DNA of 64,000 nt from Ignavibacteria bacterium RIFOXYB12_FULL_35_14. Lineage in GTDB: Bacteria > Bacteroidota > Ignavibacteria > Ignavibacteriales > Ignavibacteriaceae. The stretch is from assembly GCA_001803045.1 (NCBI GenBank), contig MHAR01000056.1:1-64000 (forward strand). Reading direction: 5' to 3'. The notes beneath the pieces were generated by a model. The model did no database searches and had not been told where the DNA came from. It worked only from the letters and a program-made list of their open reading frames with translations. The translations under genes were made by a program, and so were the position numbers. This document shows, in pieces, positions 27,035-34,251 of the stretch. Numbering within the stretch: the stretch's first letter is position 1; each line of letters starts with the position of its first letter.

Positions 27035-27056
27035 CTAAATATAGACCTATATTTAG
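27035..27056. promoter_or_regulatory. Probable toxin-antitoxin operator
   Basis: A perfect inverted repeat with 10-base arms (CTAAATATAG and CTATATTTAG) and a 2-base spacer, 31 bases upstream of the antitoxin start. Position and symmetry fit a Phd-type autoregulatory operator. Binding itself is inferred. Confidence 0.65.
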
Positions 27057-27086
27057 ACATTAACAAGAGGTTTTTTAATTAACTTT

Positions 27087-27218
27087 GGTTCGTAGAGCTA
27101 CAAAGACAAGAAGTCCAACCTCAGTCTCTTCACGAAAGAACTCCCGTTTTCATGGGCAGTGAAGAAGATGTTAAAATGGTTGAGGAGTTTATGGCTAAAG
27201 AAGAGCTGCAGAAATAAA
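27087..27218 (+). pseudogene. Decayed second copy of the fbp 3-prime end
   Basis: The stretch encodes QPQSLHERTPVFMGSEED followed by VKMVEEFMAKEELQK and a stop, nearly identical in protein to the C-terminus of fbp at 26259-26370. Most codons differ at synonymous positions. Upstream, AGAGCTACA corresponds to the GRAT segment of fbp, but the frame is broken by a deletion of several codons. No start or further 5-prime portion remains. It lies between the toxin-antitoxin pair and the insertion sequence. Confidence 0.85.
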
Positions 27219-27243
27219 ATAAAATATCATTGTTTACCTCAAT

Positions 27244-27280
27244 TCGGCAAAACTGTCGACTTGAATTGCAGGTTTGCCGA
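27244..27280. terminator. Hairpin at the original end of the TolB-like gene
   Basis: Arms TCGGCAAAACTG and CAGGTTTGCCGA pair at 11 of 12 positions. Before the insertion sequence arrived, this hairpin would have lain about six bases after the TAG stop (27286-27288) of the TolB-like gene. A terminator role is inferred from that. Confidence 0.55.
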
Positions 27281-27301
27281 CACCTCTATAAAACTGACTT
27301 A

Positions 27302-28806
27302 GTCGATCCTGAAAAAGTAGCAAAAGCTTCAGAAACAGAAAAGAAATAAAATAAAATAAAATAATGGAAAAGAGTTGTCAGAAACTGCAAGAAATTAATA
27401 AATTGCAGTTAAAGTCTTGCAGAATATATCACGAGAAAAAGGACAACTTTAATGATAAGCTCCTCACCAAAACAAGAGCAACAAAGCTTTCTGTATCAAG
27501 GGCTAAAAGAAATGCTCAACCCGAAAGACCCCTTGTATCAGCTAACAGAAAAGATACGCTGGGAAGATATAGAGAAAGCATTTACAAAATATTACGTTGA
27601 TTTCGGAAGACCGGCAAAACCGATCCGTTTGATGGTATCACTACTGCTGTTAAAACAGATGTACAACTTGGGAGATGAAACAGTAATAGAACAATGGGTA
27701 CAAAATCCATATTGGCAATACTTCAGCGGAGAAAAAGAATTCAGATGGAAATTTCCATTAGAGCCAAGCGACTTTGTGCACTTTAGAAAAAGAATCGGAG
27801 AAGAAGGAATAAGCAAGATACTTGAGATATCAATATTGCTACACGGGAAAGAAGCGATGGAAAAAGAAGTAGTAGTTGATACAACAGTACAAGAAAAGAA
27901 CATCACGTTTCCTACCGATACCAAGCTGCATAAAAGAATCATCGAACAAACAAGAAAAATAGCAGAGGCGGAAGACATAGAGCAAAGACAGAGTTATAAG
28001 CGAACAGTAAAGAAATTGATGATGACACAGCGATTTAGGAATCATCCAAAGAATAAGAAAAAAGCGTTGAAAGCAGAAAGAAAACTGAAAACAATAGCCG
28101 GAAGAATGCTGCGGGAAATAGAGCGAAACTTAACAGCAGAACAGAAACAAAAGTATGAATCAAAATTAGCTGTCTACAACAAAATATTAAGCCAAAAGAA
28201 AAGCGATAAAGAAAAAATATACAGCATTCATGAACCCAAAGTCTATTGCATCTCTAAAGGGAAAGAACACAAGAAATATGAATTTGGTGCAAAGGCATCG
28301 ATAGTAATCACGAAGAACAGCGGCATAATAGTCGGAGCGTACAGCTTAGAAAAGAATGCCTATGATGGGCACACATTACCGAAGGCACTTGACCAATGCG
28401 AACAATTACGAAACTTGAGACCAGCAGTAGCTATAGTTGACAGAGGTTATAAAGGAAAAACCAGAATTGGAGAAACCGAGATACTTCTACCGAAGCCACC
28501 AAGGAAAACTACAAGCGACTATGAGAAGAAAAAAGCAAGAGGAAGGTTTAGAAGACGAGCATCGATAGAACCTTTGATAGGGCATCTAAAGACAGATAAC
28601 AGAGTAGCAAGAAACTATTTGAAAGGAGTTGCTGGAGATACGATCAACATTATGTTAGCAGCAGCGGCATTTAACTTGAGAAAGTGGATGAGAAAGATGA
28701 AAAACTTTTTTGGCTTATTTTACAAAAGAATTGAAACACACATTTTTAGATTTTTGGAGTCAATTATATCAACTCCAAATCTGAAAATGACTTCTTAAGG
28801 ATCGAC
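27302..28806 (+). mobile_element. Complete insertion sequence, IS5-like, 1505 bp
   Basis: The left end GTCGATCCTGAAAAAGT and the reverse complement of the right end (GTCGATCCTTAAGAAGT) match at 15 of 17 positions. The flanks carry the same GACTTA at 27296-27301 and 28807-28812, a 6-bp target duplication. The element contains one transposase gene. Removing it with one GACTTA rebuilds an intact end of the TolB-like gene (last residues YFKSVL, then TAG), confirming the boundaries. Family assignment rests on the transposase alone. Confidence 0.88.
27452..28798 (+). CDS. IS5-family-like DDE transposase
   Basis: A 448-residue DDE transposase. The N-terminal part has the DUF772-like block (RLMVSLLLLKQMYNLGDETV and ENPYWQYF-type NPYWQYFSGE). 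The catalytic triad is seen as Asp143 (VVDTTVQ), Asp330 (AIVDRGYKG) and Glu373 (RRASIEPLIGHLK). A Lys-rich helical insertion (about 160-260) separates the first two Asp residues. The ATG follows AAAAAGGA. The frame is intact, so the enzyme may be active. The gene ends just inside the right inverted repeat. Confidence 0.92.
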   Translation: MISSSPKQEQQSFLYQGLKEMLNPKDPLYQLTEKIRWEDIEKAFTKYYVDFGRPAKPIRLMVSLLLLKQMYNLGDETVIEQWVQNPYWQYFSGEKEFRWKFPLEPSDFVHFRKRIGEEGISKILEISILLHGKEAMEKEVVVDTTVQEKNITFPTDTKLHKRIIEQTRKIAEAEDIEQRQSYKRTVKKLMMTQRFRNHPKNKKKALKAERKLKTIAGRMLREIERNLTAEQKQKYESKLAVYNKILSQKKSDKEKIYSIHEPKVYCISKGKEHKKYEFGAKASIVITKNSGIIVGAYSLEKNAYDGHTLPKALDQCEQLRNLRPAVAIVDRGYKGKTRIGETEILLPKPPRKTTSDYEKKKARGRFRRRASIEPLIGHLKTDNRVARNYLKGVAGDTINIMLAAAAFNLRKWMRKMKNFFGLFYKRIETHIFRFLESIISTPNLKMTS

Positions 28807-29843
28807 GACTTAAAATATGGACGATAATTATTTCCCCTACCATTAGTTAAATCTATAATTTCATTACTTTTAAGCATTATAATAAAAATATCAATGATGT
28901 TATTTTGCCTCTGTTCATATACTATGCTTAATCCATCTGGTGAAAAGTGCGGACTATCTTTACTTGCGCTATTATTGGTTAATCTTTTTTGATTTGTACC
29001 ATCTGTATTCATTGTATATACTTCGGTGCTATTATCTCTATTCGATATGAATACTATTTCTGCTCCATCAGGAGAGAATGTTGGTCTTATATTAAATTCA
29101 GGTGTGTTTGTTAATTGCTTTTGATTATTTCCATTGCTATCCATAATATATATTTGAGCTTTGCCACTTCTGTATGAGACAAAAAGTATTTTTGAATTAT
29201 CAGGTGAAAACGAACAAGAACCATCATAACCTTCAGAATTTGTCAATCTTTTTACATCATTACCATCAATAGTCATTGTATAAATATCATCATTATTATT
29301 ACGGTTTGATATAAATAAAATTCTTCGATCATCGGAGGAAAACTGCAATGGAAAGTCTTGACCTAATGTTGAATAGATACTATCAGCCCAGTCAGTAAGT
29401 ACTTTTTTGTTGCTTCCATCAGCATTCATTATTCCCATAAGCCCCGAAGTTTGATATAATACTTTAGAGTTGTCATTAGAAAAAGTAGGATAATTTCCAT
29501 TTCCTAAATTAATAATATGACTTCCATCGCTATCCATTATATAAATATAGGACATTAACCAATCGATGGCTGATGCATATACAATTTTTTTACCGTCAGG
29601 TGAGTATTTCGGAGAAGTATCCCAAAAATCATTCTCCGTAATCCTAGTTTGATTAGTACCGTCAATGTTCATTGTGTAGACTTCACCTTTAATTCCTAAT
29701 TCAATATGGATTTGACCATCAGAATCTCTATCTGAGATAAATACAATTTTATAATTTAAATTTTCTTGTGGTGAAACTGTATCATCAATTTTGGTACAAC
29801 TTTGTAATAAAATAGCAATGAAAATAATGATTACTAGTTTCAT
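28764..29843 (-). CDS. TolB-like PD40 beta-propeller lipoprotein, 3-prime end altered by the insertion sequence
   Basis: A 359-residue lipoprotein with lipobox LLQSC (Cys16) and repeated PD40/WD40-like units: SPDGKKIVYAS, FSNDNSKVLY, FSSDDRRILFIS, FSPDNSKILFVS, FSPDGAEIVFIS and FSPDGLSIVYE, each followed by a YTMNxDGTNQ-like strand. The last 14 residues and the stop are encoded by the insertion sequence. Without it the protein would have ended ...YFKSVL. The six or so blades are untouched, so the product is probably functional. Such propellers act as periplasmic or surface binding proteins; the ligand is unknown. Confidence 0.88.
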   Translation of the reverse strand: MKLVIIIFIAILLQSCTKIDDTVSPQENLNYKIVFISDRDSDGQIHIELGIKGEVYTMNIDGTNQTRITENDFWDTSPKYSPDGKKIVYASAIDWLMSYIYIMDSDGSHIINLGNGNYPTFSNDNSKVLYQTSGLMGIMNADGSNKKVLTDWADSIYSTLGQDFPLQFSSDDRRILFISNRNNNDDIYTMTIDGNDVKRLTNSEGYDGSCSFSPDNSKILFVSYRSGKAQIYIMDSNGNNQKQLTNTPEFNIRPTFSPDGAEIVFISNRDNSTEVYTMNTDGTNQKRLTNNSASKDSPHFSPDGLSIVYEQRQNNIIDIFIIMLKSNEIIDLTNGRGNNYRPYFKSSILKKSFSDLELI

Positions 29844-29924
29844 AACTCATCTCCCTCATTTGTATATATTATCGTCGTTTTAACCTGCTTACAACAGGCA
29901 AGCACTAATTTTTCGGCTGATGCA

Positions 29925-30362
29925 CTACATACTTAATGCTTTCGACTTCCTTTGAATCATCTGCATCATTCCAGTAAGACCCATATTTTTACCCATCGAT
30001 AACCCCTGCCCGAATATTTTATAAACTAAATCATCAGGCAGGTTAAATACTGCTTCAGGTTTTTCACCTGATAAAGTTTTATCCAAAATTGCAGCCAATG
30101 CTTTTGCAGAAATACCCTGGGGGTTTTCAACTGCAAAATAAAATTTTAGAGTCCCGTCAGTATTTTTTTTAACCCAAACATAAGCTCCCGACTCACAAAA
30201 CGGAACTTTATTTTCATCGGAATAAGGTCTTTGTGCTATTTCTTCGGTTACAGCTTTAAACTTGTCTGCATAGCTTATTAGCAGATTAATGCGCTGGCTT
30301 TCATCGGAAAACATTGAAAGCGTTTCTAAAAATTCTGAAAGCTTTTGTGGAATATTTGACAT
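29925..30362 (-). CDS. sufE: SufE-family Fe-S assembly sulfur acceptor
   Basis: A 145-residue SufE protein that accepts sulfur from a cysteine desulfurase during Fe-S cluster assembly. The acceptor Cys lies in KVPFCESGAYVWV (Cys56). The ATG at 30362 is chosen because the residues before it would need a TTG and do not match the family. No SufS or SufBCD gene is nearby. The gene follows a sulfurtransferase gene on the same strand, which may be related sulfur chemistry. Confidence 0.92.
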   Translation of the reverse strand: MSNIPQKLSEFLETLSMFSDESQRINLLISYADKFKAVTEEIAQRPYSDENKVPFCESGAYVWVKKNTDGTLKFYFAVENPQGISAKALAAILDKTLSGEKPEAVFNLPDDLVYKIFGQGLSMGKNMGLTGMMQMIQRKSKALSM

Positions 30363-30408
30363 AATTAATTCAACCCAACGCCTACTGACCAATGACTACT
30401 AACTTTTC

Positions 30409-31269
30409 TCACTTTTCAATCGGCACACCAACTAAGTTGCCCCACTCGGTCCAGCTTCCATCATAATTTCTTACATGATCATAGCCAAGCAAATTTTTCA
30501 ATACAAACCATGTATGACTGCTACGCTCCCCGATTCTGCAGTAGGCAATTACATTATCTTTACTATTTAAATTGTTTTCCTTCTCATAAATTTGCTTTAA
30601 TTCGTCGGCGGTTTTGAAAGTACCGTCATCAGGGTTAATAGCTTTAGCCCACGGAATGCTTTTAGCTCCGGGAATATGCCCGCCGCGCAGCGCTCCTTCA
30701 TTTGGATAGTTGGGCATGTGCAGCCTTTCGCCGGAATATTCTTCGGGACTTCTAACATCTACTAATTTTTTGCCTGCACTAATATGCTTTAACACATCAA
30801 CCCTGAAAGCTCTGATTGTTTTATCATCACGCTCCTTTGCTTTGTATTTTGTTTCAGGATATGTGGGAACGTCGCGAGTTAACTCTCTTTTCTCAATTTC
30901 CCATTTAAGCCTTCCGCCGTCCATTACCTTTGCTTTTACATGCCCAAATAATTTGAAGACCCAGTAAGCATAGCAAGCCCACCAATTGTTTTTATCGCCG
31001 TAAAAAATTACTGTTGTAGTATTTGAAACACCAATACGCGACATTAACTTTTTAAAACTATCTTTGTTAAGATAATCTCTTATAACTTGATCGTTAAGAT
31101 CTTTAGTCCAATCAACATGAACAGCGCCCGGAATATGCCCGCTTGAATATAAAAGCTGGTCTTCATTTGATTCAATTATTCTGATACCTTCATCTTTAAG
31201 ATGATCGGCAGCCCAATCCGTTGAAACAAGAACTTCAGGGTGCGCATATTTTCTATCTTCTATTTTCAT
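30409..31269 (-). CDS. Thiosulfate/3-mercaptopyruvate sulfurtransferase, two rhodanese domains
   Basis: A 286-residue tandem rhodanese. Domain 1 spans about 10-130 and domain 2 about 155-285. The catalytic Cys244 lies in the CRIGERSSH loop, the form common in thiosulfate sulfurtransferases. Domain 1 lacks an active-site Cys at the equivalent loop (FYGDKNNW), as expected. A strong AAGGAGGAAGC ribosome-binding site precedes the ATG. It lies just upstream of sufE. Confidence 0.92.
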   Translation of the reverse strand: MKIEDRKYAHPEVLVSTDWAADHLKDEGIRIIESNEDQLLYSSGHIPGAVHVDWTKDLNDQVIRDYLNKDSFKKLMSRIGVSNTTTVIFYGDKNNWWACYAYWVFKLFGHVKAKVMDGGRLKWEIEKRELTRDVPTYPETKYKAKERDDKTIRAFRVDVLKHISAGKKLVDVRSPEEYSGERLHMPNYPNEGALRGGHIPGAKSIPWAKAINPDDGTFKTADELKQIYEKENNLNSKDNVIAYCRIGERSSHTWFVLKNLLGYDHVRNYDGSWTEWGNLVGVPIEK

Positions 31270-31612
31270 AGCTTCCTCCTTTTAATTTATACGTATAGAT
31301 TATATTTAATTTGTATTTAACGATTATTCTTATGAATTTCAACTCAATTAATTATTAGCTTTAACTTTTGATAAAGCATTCCTTTCAGCTGATTCTTGTT
31401 TGAGGGTATATTAAAAATTAATGCTAAAATAAAGTCGAAGTCCAGTTTACCTGTAGAAGTTTTACAATGAAGGGAACAGCAATGCCTGATTTGTAAATAA
31501 ATTTTATAATTAAAAAATAATCATTACAAGACTACCTTGAACAATGCTTACTTTTCTTCTGATGTCGAAATTGCTTTATCATCATCTTTCGTTTTAACGT
31601 ATTTCAAATTAA
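31270..31612. other. Gene-free interval, 343 bp
   Basis: I see no ORF of usable length, palindrome cluster or RNA gene here. The region is AT-rich and probably holds the promoter of the sulfurtransferase-sufE transcript. Confidence 0.5.
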
Positions 31613-32092
31613 TTATTTACTTAATCTACGTTTTGTTAAGAATGATAAAAGTTGAGCACTTGTAGCATTACCAATCCAATATTCCCCATCCATTTCGATT
31701 ACAGGAACTGACCGAAAACCTTTTTCTTTGATAAGATTCGGTTTGAAAGTAATGTCTACTTCATTTAGCTTAAATTCCAGATAGCTCTGCAGCTTAATAA
31801 GTCGTTGTTTTACGATAGGACAAAATGGACAAACATTAGCAGTATACAGTGTTACAATTGATGATATTTTTATTTTTTGGGCGGGCAAAATTGCAACATC
31901 CTCAACCGAGCCATAACCAAGCCATTTGGATATTCGTGGAAATACTTTTATGTAGAAGACTTGAGCGAACACACCTACAACTATTATAAATACAGAAGCC
32001 CACCATCCTTGTATTGCTCCCATTCCGATAGCCAATGCTGGAATACCAAGCCAGGTAATCCAAATCATCACAAGTTTGCATTCTTGTTTCAA
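31613..32092 (-). CDS. Membrane-anchored thioredoxin/glutaredoxin-fold protein
   Basis: A 159-residue protein with two N-terminal hydrophobic helices (about 8-25 and 28-48) and a C-terminal thioredoxin-fold domain. The redox motif is VCPFCPIVKQRL (Cys-Pro-Phe-Cys), and the cis-proline region reads FRSVPVIEMDGEYWIG. Glutaredoxins normally have CPYC/CPFC and no anchor, so this is an anchored variant. The topology is not certain. It lies 92 bases downstream of the three-gene HTH operon on the same strand, but is probably separate. Confidence 0.75.
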   Translation of the reverse strand: MKQECKLVMIWITWLGIPALAIGMGAIQGWWASVFIIVVGVFAQVFYIKVFPRISKWLGYGSVEDVAILPAQKIKISSIVTLYTANVCPFCPIVKQRLIKLQSYLEFKLNEVDITFKPNLIKEKGFRSVPVIEMDGEYWIGNATSAQLLSFLTKRRLSK

Positions 32093-32184
32093 AGTTCAAT
32101 TCCTCTCAATGCATTTTAAAAACTTATTTTGAATGGCTAACAGTTTAAAGTGATCGATTTGAAGACCATGTTAACCAGAATTGC

Positions 32185-33069
32185 TTATTTAAACTTTTCA
32201 GGATATGCTTTAATGATTCTTTGAGTATCTATTCCTTCTATAATACCATAATAGATTTTTCTATTTTCAATAGCTGATTTGGCAATTGCAAATTGTTTTA
32301 ATTGTTCCATAATACTAGGATCAATAAGAGAATAATACTGGACAAAAAATATCGAAGCTGAACTTCTAAACAGTCTTTGAATTTGATCGCCATTTTTACC
32401 CATCTTCCTTGGAGTCAAAGTTCCTTTTGTTCCCCTCCCTTTCAAACCAAAAGAAGTGCTAATTCTCTTACCTTTCAACAAAATTCTATTGGTGAACATA
32501 TCATCTGTTTCACCACCCCAATCTGTAAATTTACCTTCTTCACCCAATATCTTTTTTAAACCCAACTTGAATTTTTTCTCATATATGGGTTTTGATTTGA
32601 CAGATGAACTTAGAATTGTTTTTACTTTTTTAAATGAATCAATGTCATCAATAGTTACTTCTTCTACATTCACTAATTTTTGTGGTAGCGAAATATTGAA
32701 GACCGAAGAAGAAGCTTTTGGAGATACTCTTGTTGGGAAAGAGTCAAGTTTCTTTTTATTAGCAGCTAAAGATATAATTTTATGTTTGTTGTGAGTATAA
32801 AAATCAATTTTCTGATAAGTTGTTTCTCCATATACTTTTTCAGCTTTTTGAATAATATCTTCACTGTAAAGCTTTTTAGTTTCTTGGAGAACTCTAACTT
32901 TGTTTGTTATTCCAGAAATCTTACTTATTTCAGTAATGGTTTTTTGTTTTTTCTTACCAGTATAAATAGCAAGAAATACTTTTTTTCTATCTTCTGACCG
33001 ACCCAATACTTTAGCGGCATTGGCAATCTTATCACTGCGGTCACCACTTGGATTAGAAATATTTAGCAA
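32185..33069 (-). CDS. Unknown protein: winged-HTH plus nuclease-like C-terminal domain
   Basis: I do not recognise this 294-residue protein. An HTH-like segment (about 43-67, KTITEISKISGITNKVRVL) follows a short N-terminus. The C-terminal half (about 165-290) holds acidic residues (Glu177/178, Asp183, Asp189/190), then FGLKGRG (207-213) and GDQIQRLF (227-234), a layout like a PD-(D/E)xK nuclease core. This is pattern-based inference. It starts one base after the stop of the 77-aa gene, so it is the third gene of a tight operon. No transmembrane segment is seen. Confidence 0.55.
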   Translation of the reverse strand: MLNISNPSGDRSDKIANAAKVLGRSEDRKKVFLAIYTGKKKQKTITEISKISGITNKVRVLQETKKLYSEDIIQKAEKVYGETTYQKIDFYTHNKHKIISLAANKKKLDSFPTRVSPKASSSVFNISLPQKLVNVEEVTIDDIDSFKKVKTILSSSVKSKPIYEKKFKLGLKKILGEEGKFTDWGGETDDMFTNRILLKGKRISTSFGLKGRGTKGTLTPRKMGKNGDQIQRLFRSSASIFFVQYYSLIDPSIMEQLKQFAIAKSAIENRKIYYGIIEGIDTQRIIKAYPEKFK

Positions 33070-33070
33070 T

Positions 33071-33304
33071 TTATTTCACTTTTTTCTTAGGATATAAATA
33101 TGGAGCAACATCGGTAGCAGATTTTTTCCCAAGTATTTTTGCGATTTCAGTTGGTGTCAATCCAACAGATTTTAAAATCCTTGCCGCAACCCCTTCGTTA
33201 AAATTCTCTTTATCTTTATTAAATTCAATTTGTAATCTAAGTAATGCATCAAGGCGCATTATAAATGATTGCTCGAATGAGCCACTCTGTTTTTCGTTAG
33301 CCAT
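33071..33304 (-). CDS. Small HTH-like protein, 77 aa
   Basis: A 77-residue basic protein. The N-terminal half is helical (FEQSFIMRLDALLRLQIEF) and the C-terminal half reads GLTPTEIAKILGKKSATDV, an HTH-like segment resembling a sigma region 4 type helix pair, ending in a Lys-rich tail. It overlaps the upstream 59-aa gene by 8 bases and is one base from the 294-aa gene. DNA binding is inferred. It could regulate the operon or form part of its effector. Confidence 0.65.
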   Translation of the reverse strand: MANEKQSGSFEQSFIMRLDALLRLQIEFNKDKENFNEGVAARILKSVGLTPTEIAKILGKKSATDVAPYLYPKKKVK

Positions 33305-33476
33305 TTTTCTTTTTACCTCCTAATCCAGTTAATATTTGACGGACTCGACTATCACTGGTATTGATTACTTTACCAATTTCTGCTGATTGAGCACCATTTT
33401 TAGAAGCAATTAATATTAATAGATTCTTAATGGTAGTTATTTCATCAAAGACTTTTTTGAATTGTTTTTCATCCAT
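33297..33476 (-). CDS. Small HTH-like protein, 59 aa
   Basis: A 59-residue ORF that begins MDEKQFKKVFDEITTIKNLL and contains QSAEIGKVINTSDSRVRQIL, a helix-turn-helix-like pattern, before a GKKKNG end. It is the first gene of a three-gene operon: it overlaps the 77-aa gene by 8 bases (ATGGCTAA). A near-perfect palindrome lies about 30 bases upstream. The frame is preserved and the gene overlap is tight, so it is likely real although short. Confidence 0.65.
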   Translation of the reverse strand: MDEKQFKKVFDEITTIKNLLILIASKNGAQSAEIGKVINTSDSRVRQILTGLGGKKKNG

Positions 33477-33505
33477 TATTGTTTCCCTTTTTATTTTTAT
33501 AATTT

Positions 33506-33524
33506 GGCTAACTATTAGTTAACC
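33506..33524. promoter_or_regulatory. Candidate operator upstream of the HTH operon
   Basis: GGCTAACTATTAGTTAACC is a 19-base palindrome with 8 of 9 arm positions matching, 29 bases before the start of the 59-aa gene. It would suit a small HTH dimer. Binding is inferred, since no second copy was found in the window. Confidence 0.5.
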
Positions 33525-33576
33525 CACCATATTGCTTTATATCATTCCCACCAAAGGCGGACAAACCGACGGGTAG

Positions 33577-33590
33577 TCTGCCGAGGCAGA
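33577..33590. repeat. CTGCC/GGCAG palindrome
   Basis: TCTGCCGAGGCAGA is a short perfect inverted repeat between the 93-aa gene and the HTH operon. It is related to the CCTGCC/GGCAGG palindromes at 39176-39196, 43578-43608 and 51409-51428. Confidence 0.55.
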
Positions 33591-33608
33591 TAAAAATACT
33601 ATGTTTAA

Positions 33609-33890
33609 CTAAGAAGCACTTTTAAGCTTCTTCAATTCTTCCGAAAGCTTTTTAGCAAATTCTGCTTCGCTAATTCCTTCTAATCTTATTTTTGTTGACT
33701 TAACCAAAACTTCAGGAGGATCGCCTTCGCCTGTTACATATTTGAATAAGGTGAAACCTAACCTATATCTGTCATTCAAAACCGGAAGATGATCTTTGAA
33801 TTTATCTACGATATCGTAAACTTTTTTCTCAATAGAATGCTCGGGAGCAGGGTTAACTGATGGTGGTGGTAGTGTTGTCATTAAAATCAC
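33609..33890 (-). CDS. Hypothetical protein, 93 aa
   Basis: An unrecognised small soluble protein. A Pro-rich N-terminus (TTLPPPSVNPAPEH) precedes a helical remainder (FAKKLSEELKKLKSAS). The start may be the ATG four codons in. It lies upstream of the HTH operon on the same strand, separated by 132 bases with two palindromes, so it may have its own transcript. No motif gives a function. Confidence 0.5.
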   Translation of the reverse strand: MILMTTLPPPSVNPAPEHSIEKKVYDIVDKFKDHLPVLNDRYRLGFTLFKYVTGEGDPPEVLVKSTKIRLEGISEAEFAKKLSEELKKLKSAS

Positions 33891-34064
33891 TTATTTTTTT
33901 TGTAAAAATACATTTATGTCTTATCTCTCGCAAATTGTTAGCTTGTTATGAATTGCGTAAATTTTTATTGAGATTTTCATTGATTAGTTTGTTTTTCCTT
34001 TTGCTTATGTCGTAAACCCATGATAAAATTTAAATTTATTCGGTTTGACTACTTAGAAAATGAT

Positions 34065-34182
34065 GGGTTAAAACCCAGGTAATTTGGGTTCTTTGCTTAT
34101 CCACGCCCTGAAGGGCGTGGTTACTAACCCCGACCTTTAGGTCGGGGGACATGAAAGCCACTAATATCACCTGGCTTTAGCC
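34065..34182. repeat. Cluster of variable-stem palindromes
   Basis: In the 361-base gap before the GT9 gene are GGGTTAAAACCC (34065-34076), CCACGCCCTGAAGGGCGTGG (34101-34120), CCCCGACCTTTAGGTCGGGG (34128-34147) and GGCTTTAGCC (34173-34182). Stems vary and loops are short. The rest of the gap shows nothing gene-like. Confidence 0.7.
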
Positions 34183-34251
34183 ATTTCTAATTTTTTAAGC
34201 AGTCAATTGGGTTAGGTTATTTTTATAAACTTAATTTTCAATGTTTAATAA

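Noticed and set aside
27308-27346. Second fragment of fbp in the IS left region (DPEKVAKASETEKK)
   Set aside because: It lies inside the inverted repeat and leader of the insertion sequence and shows no real match to fbp beyond a short Lys/Glu run.
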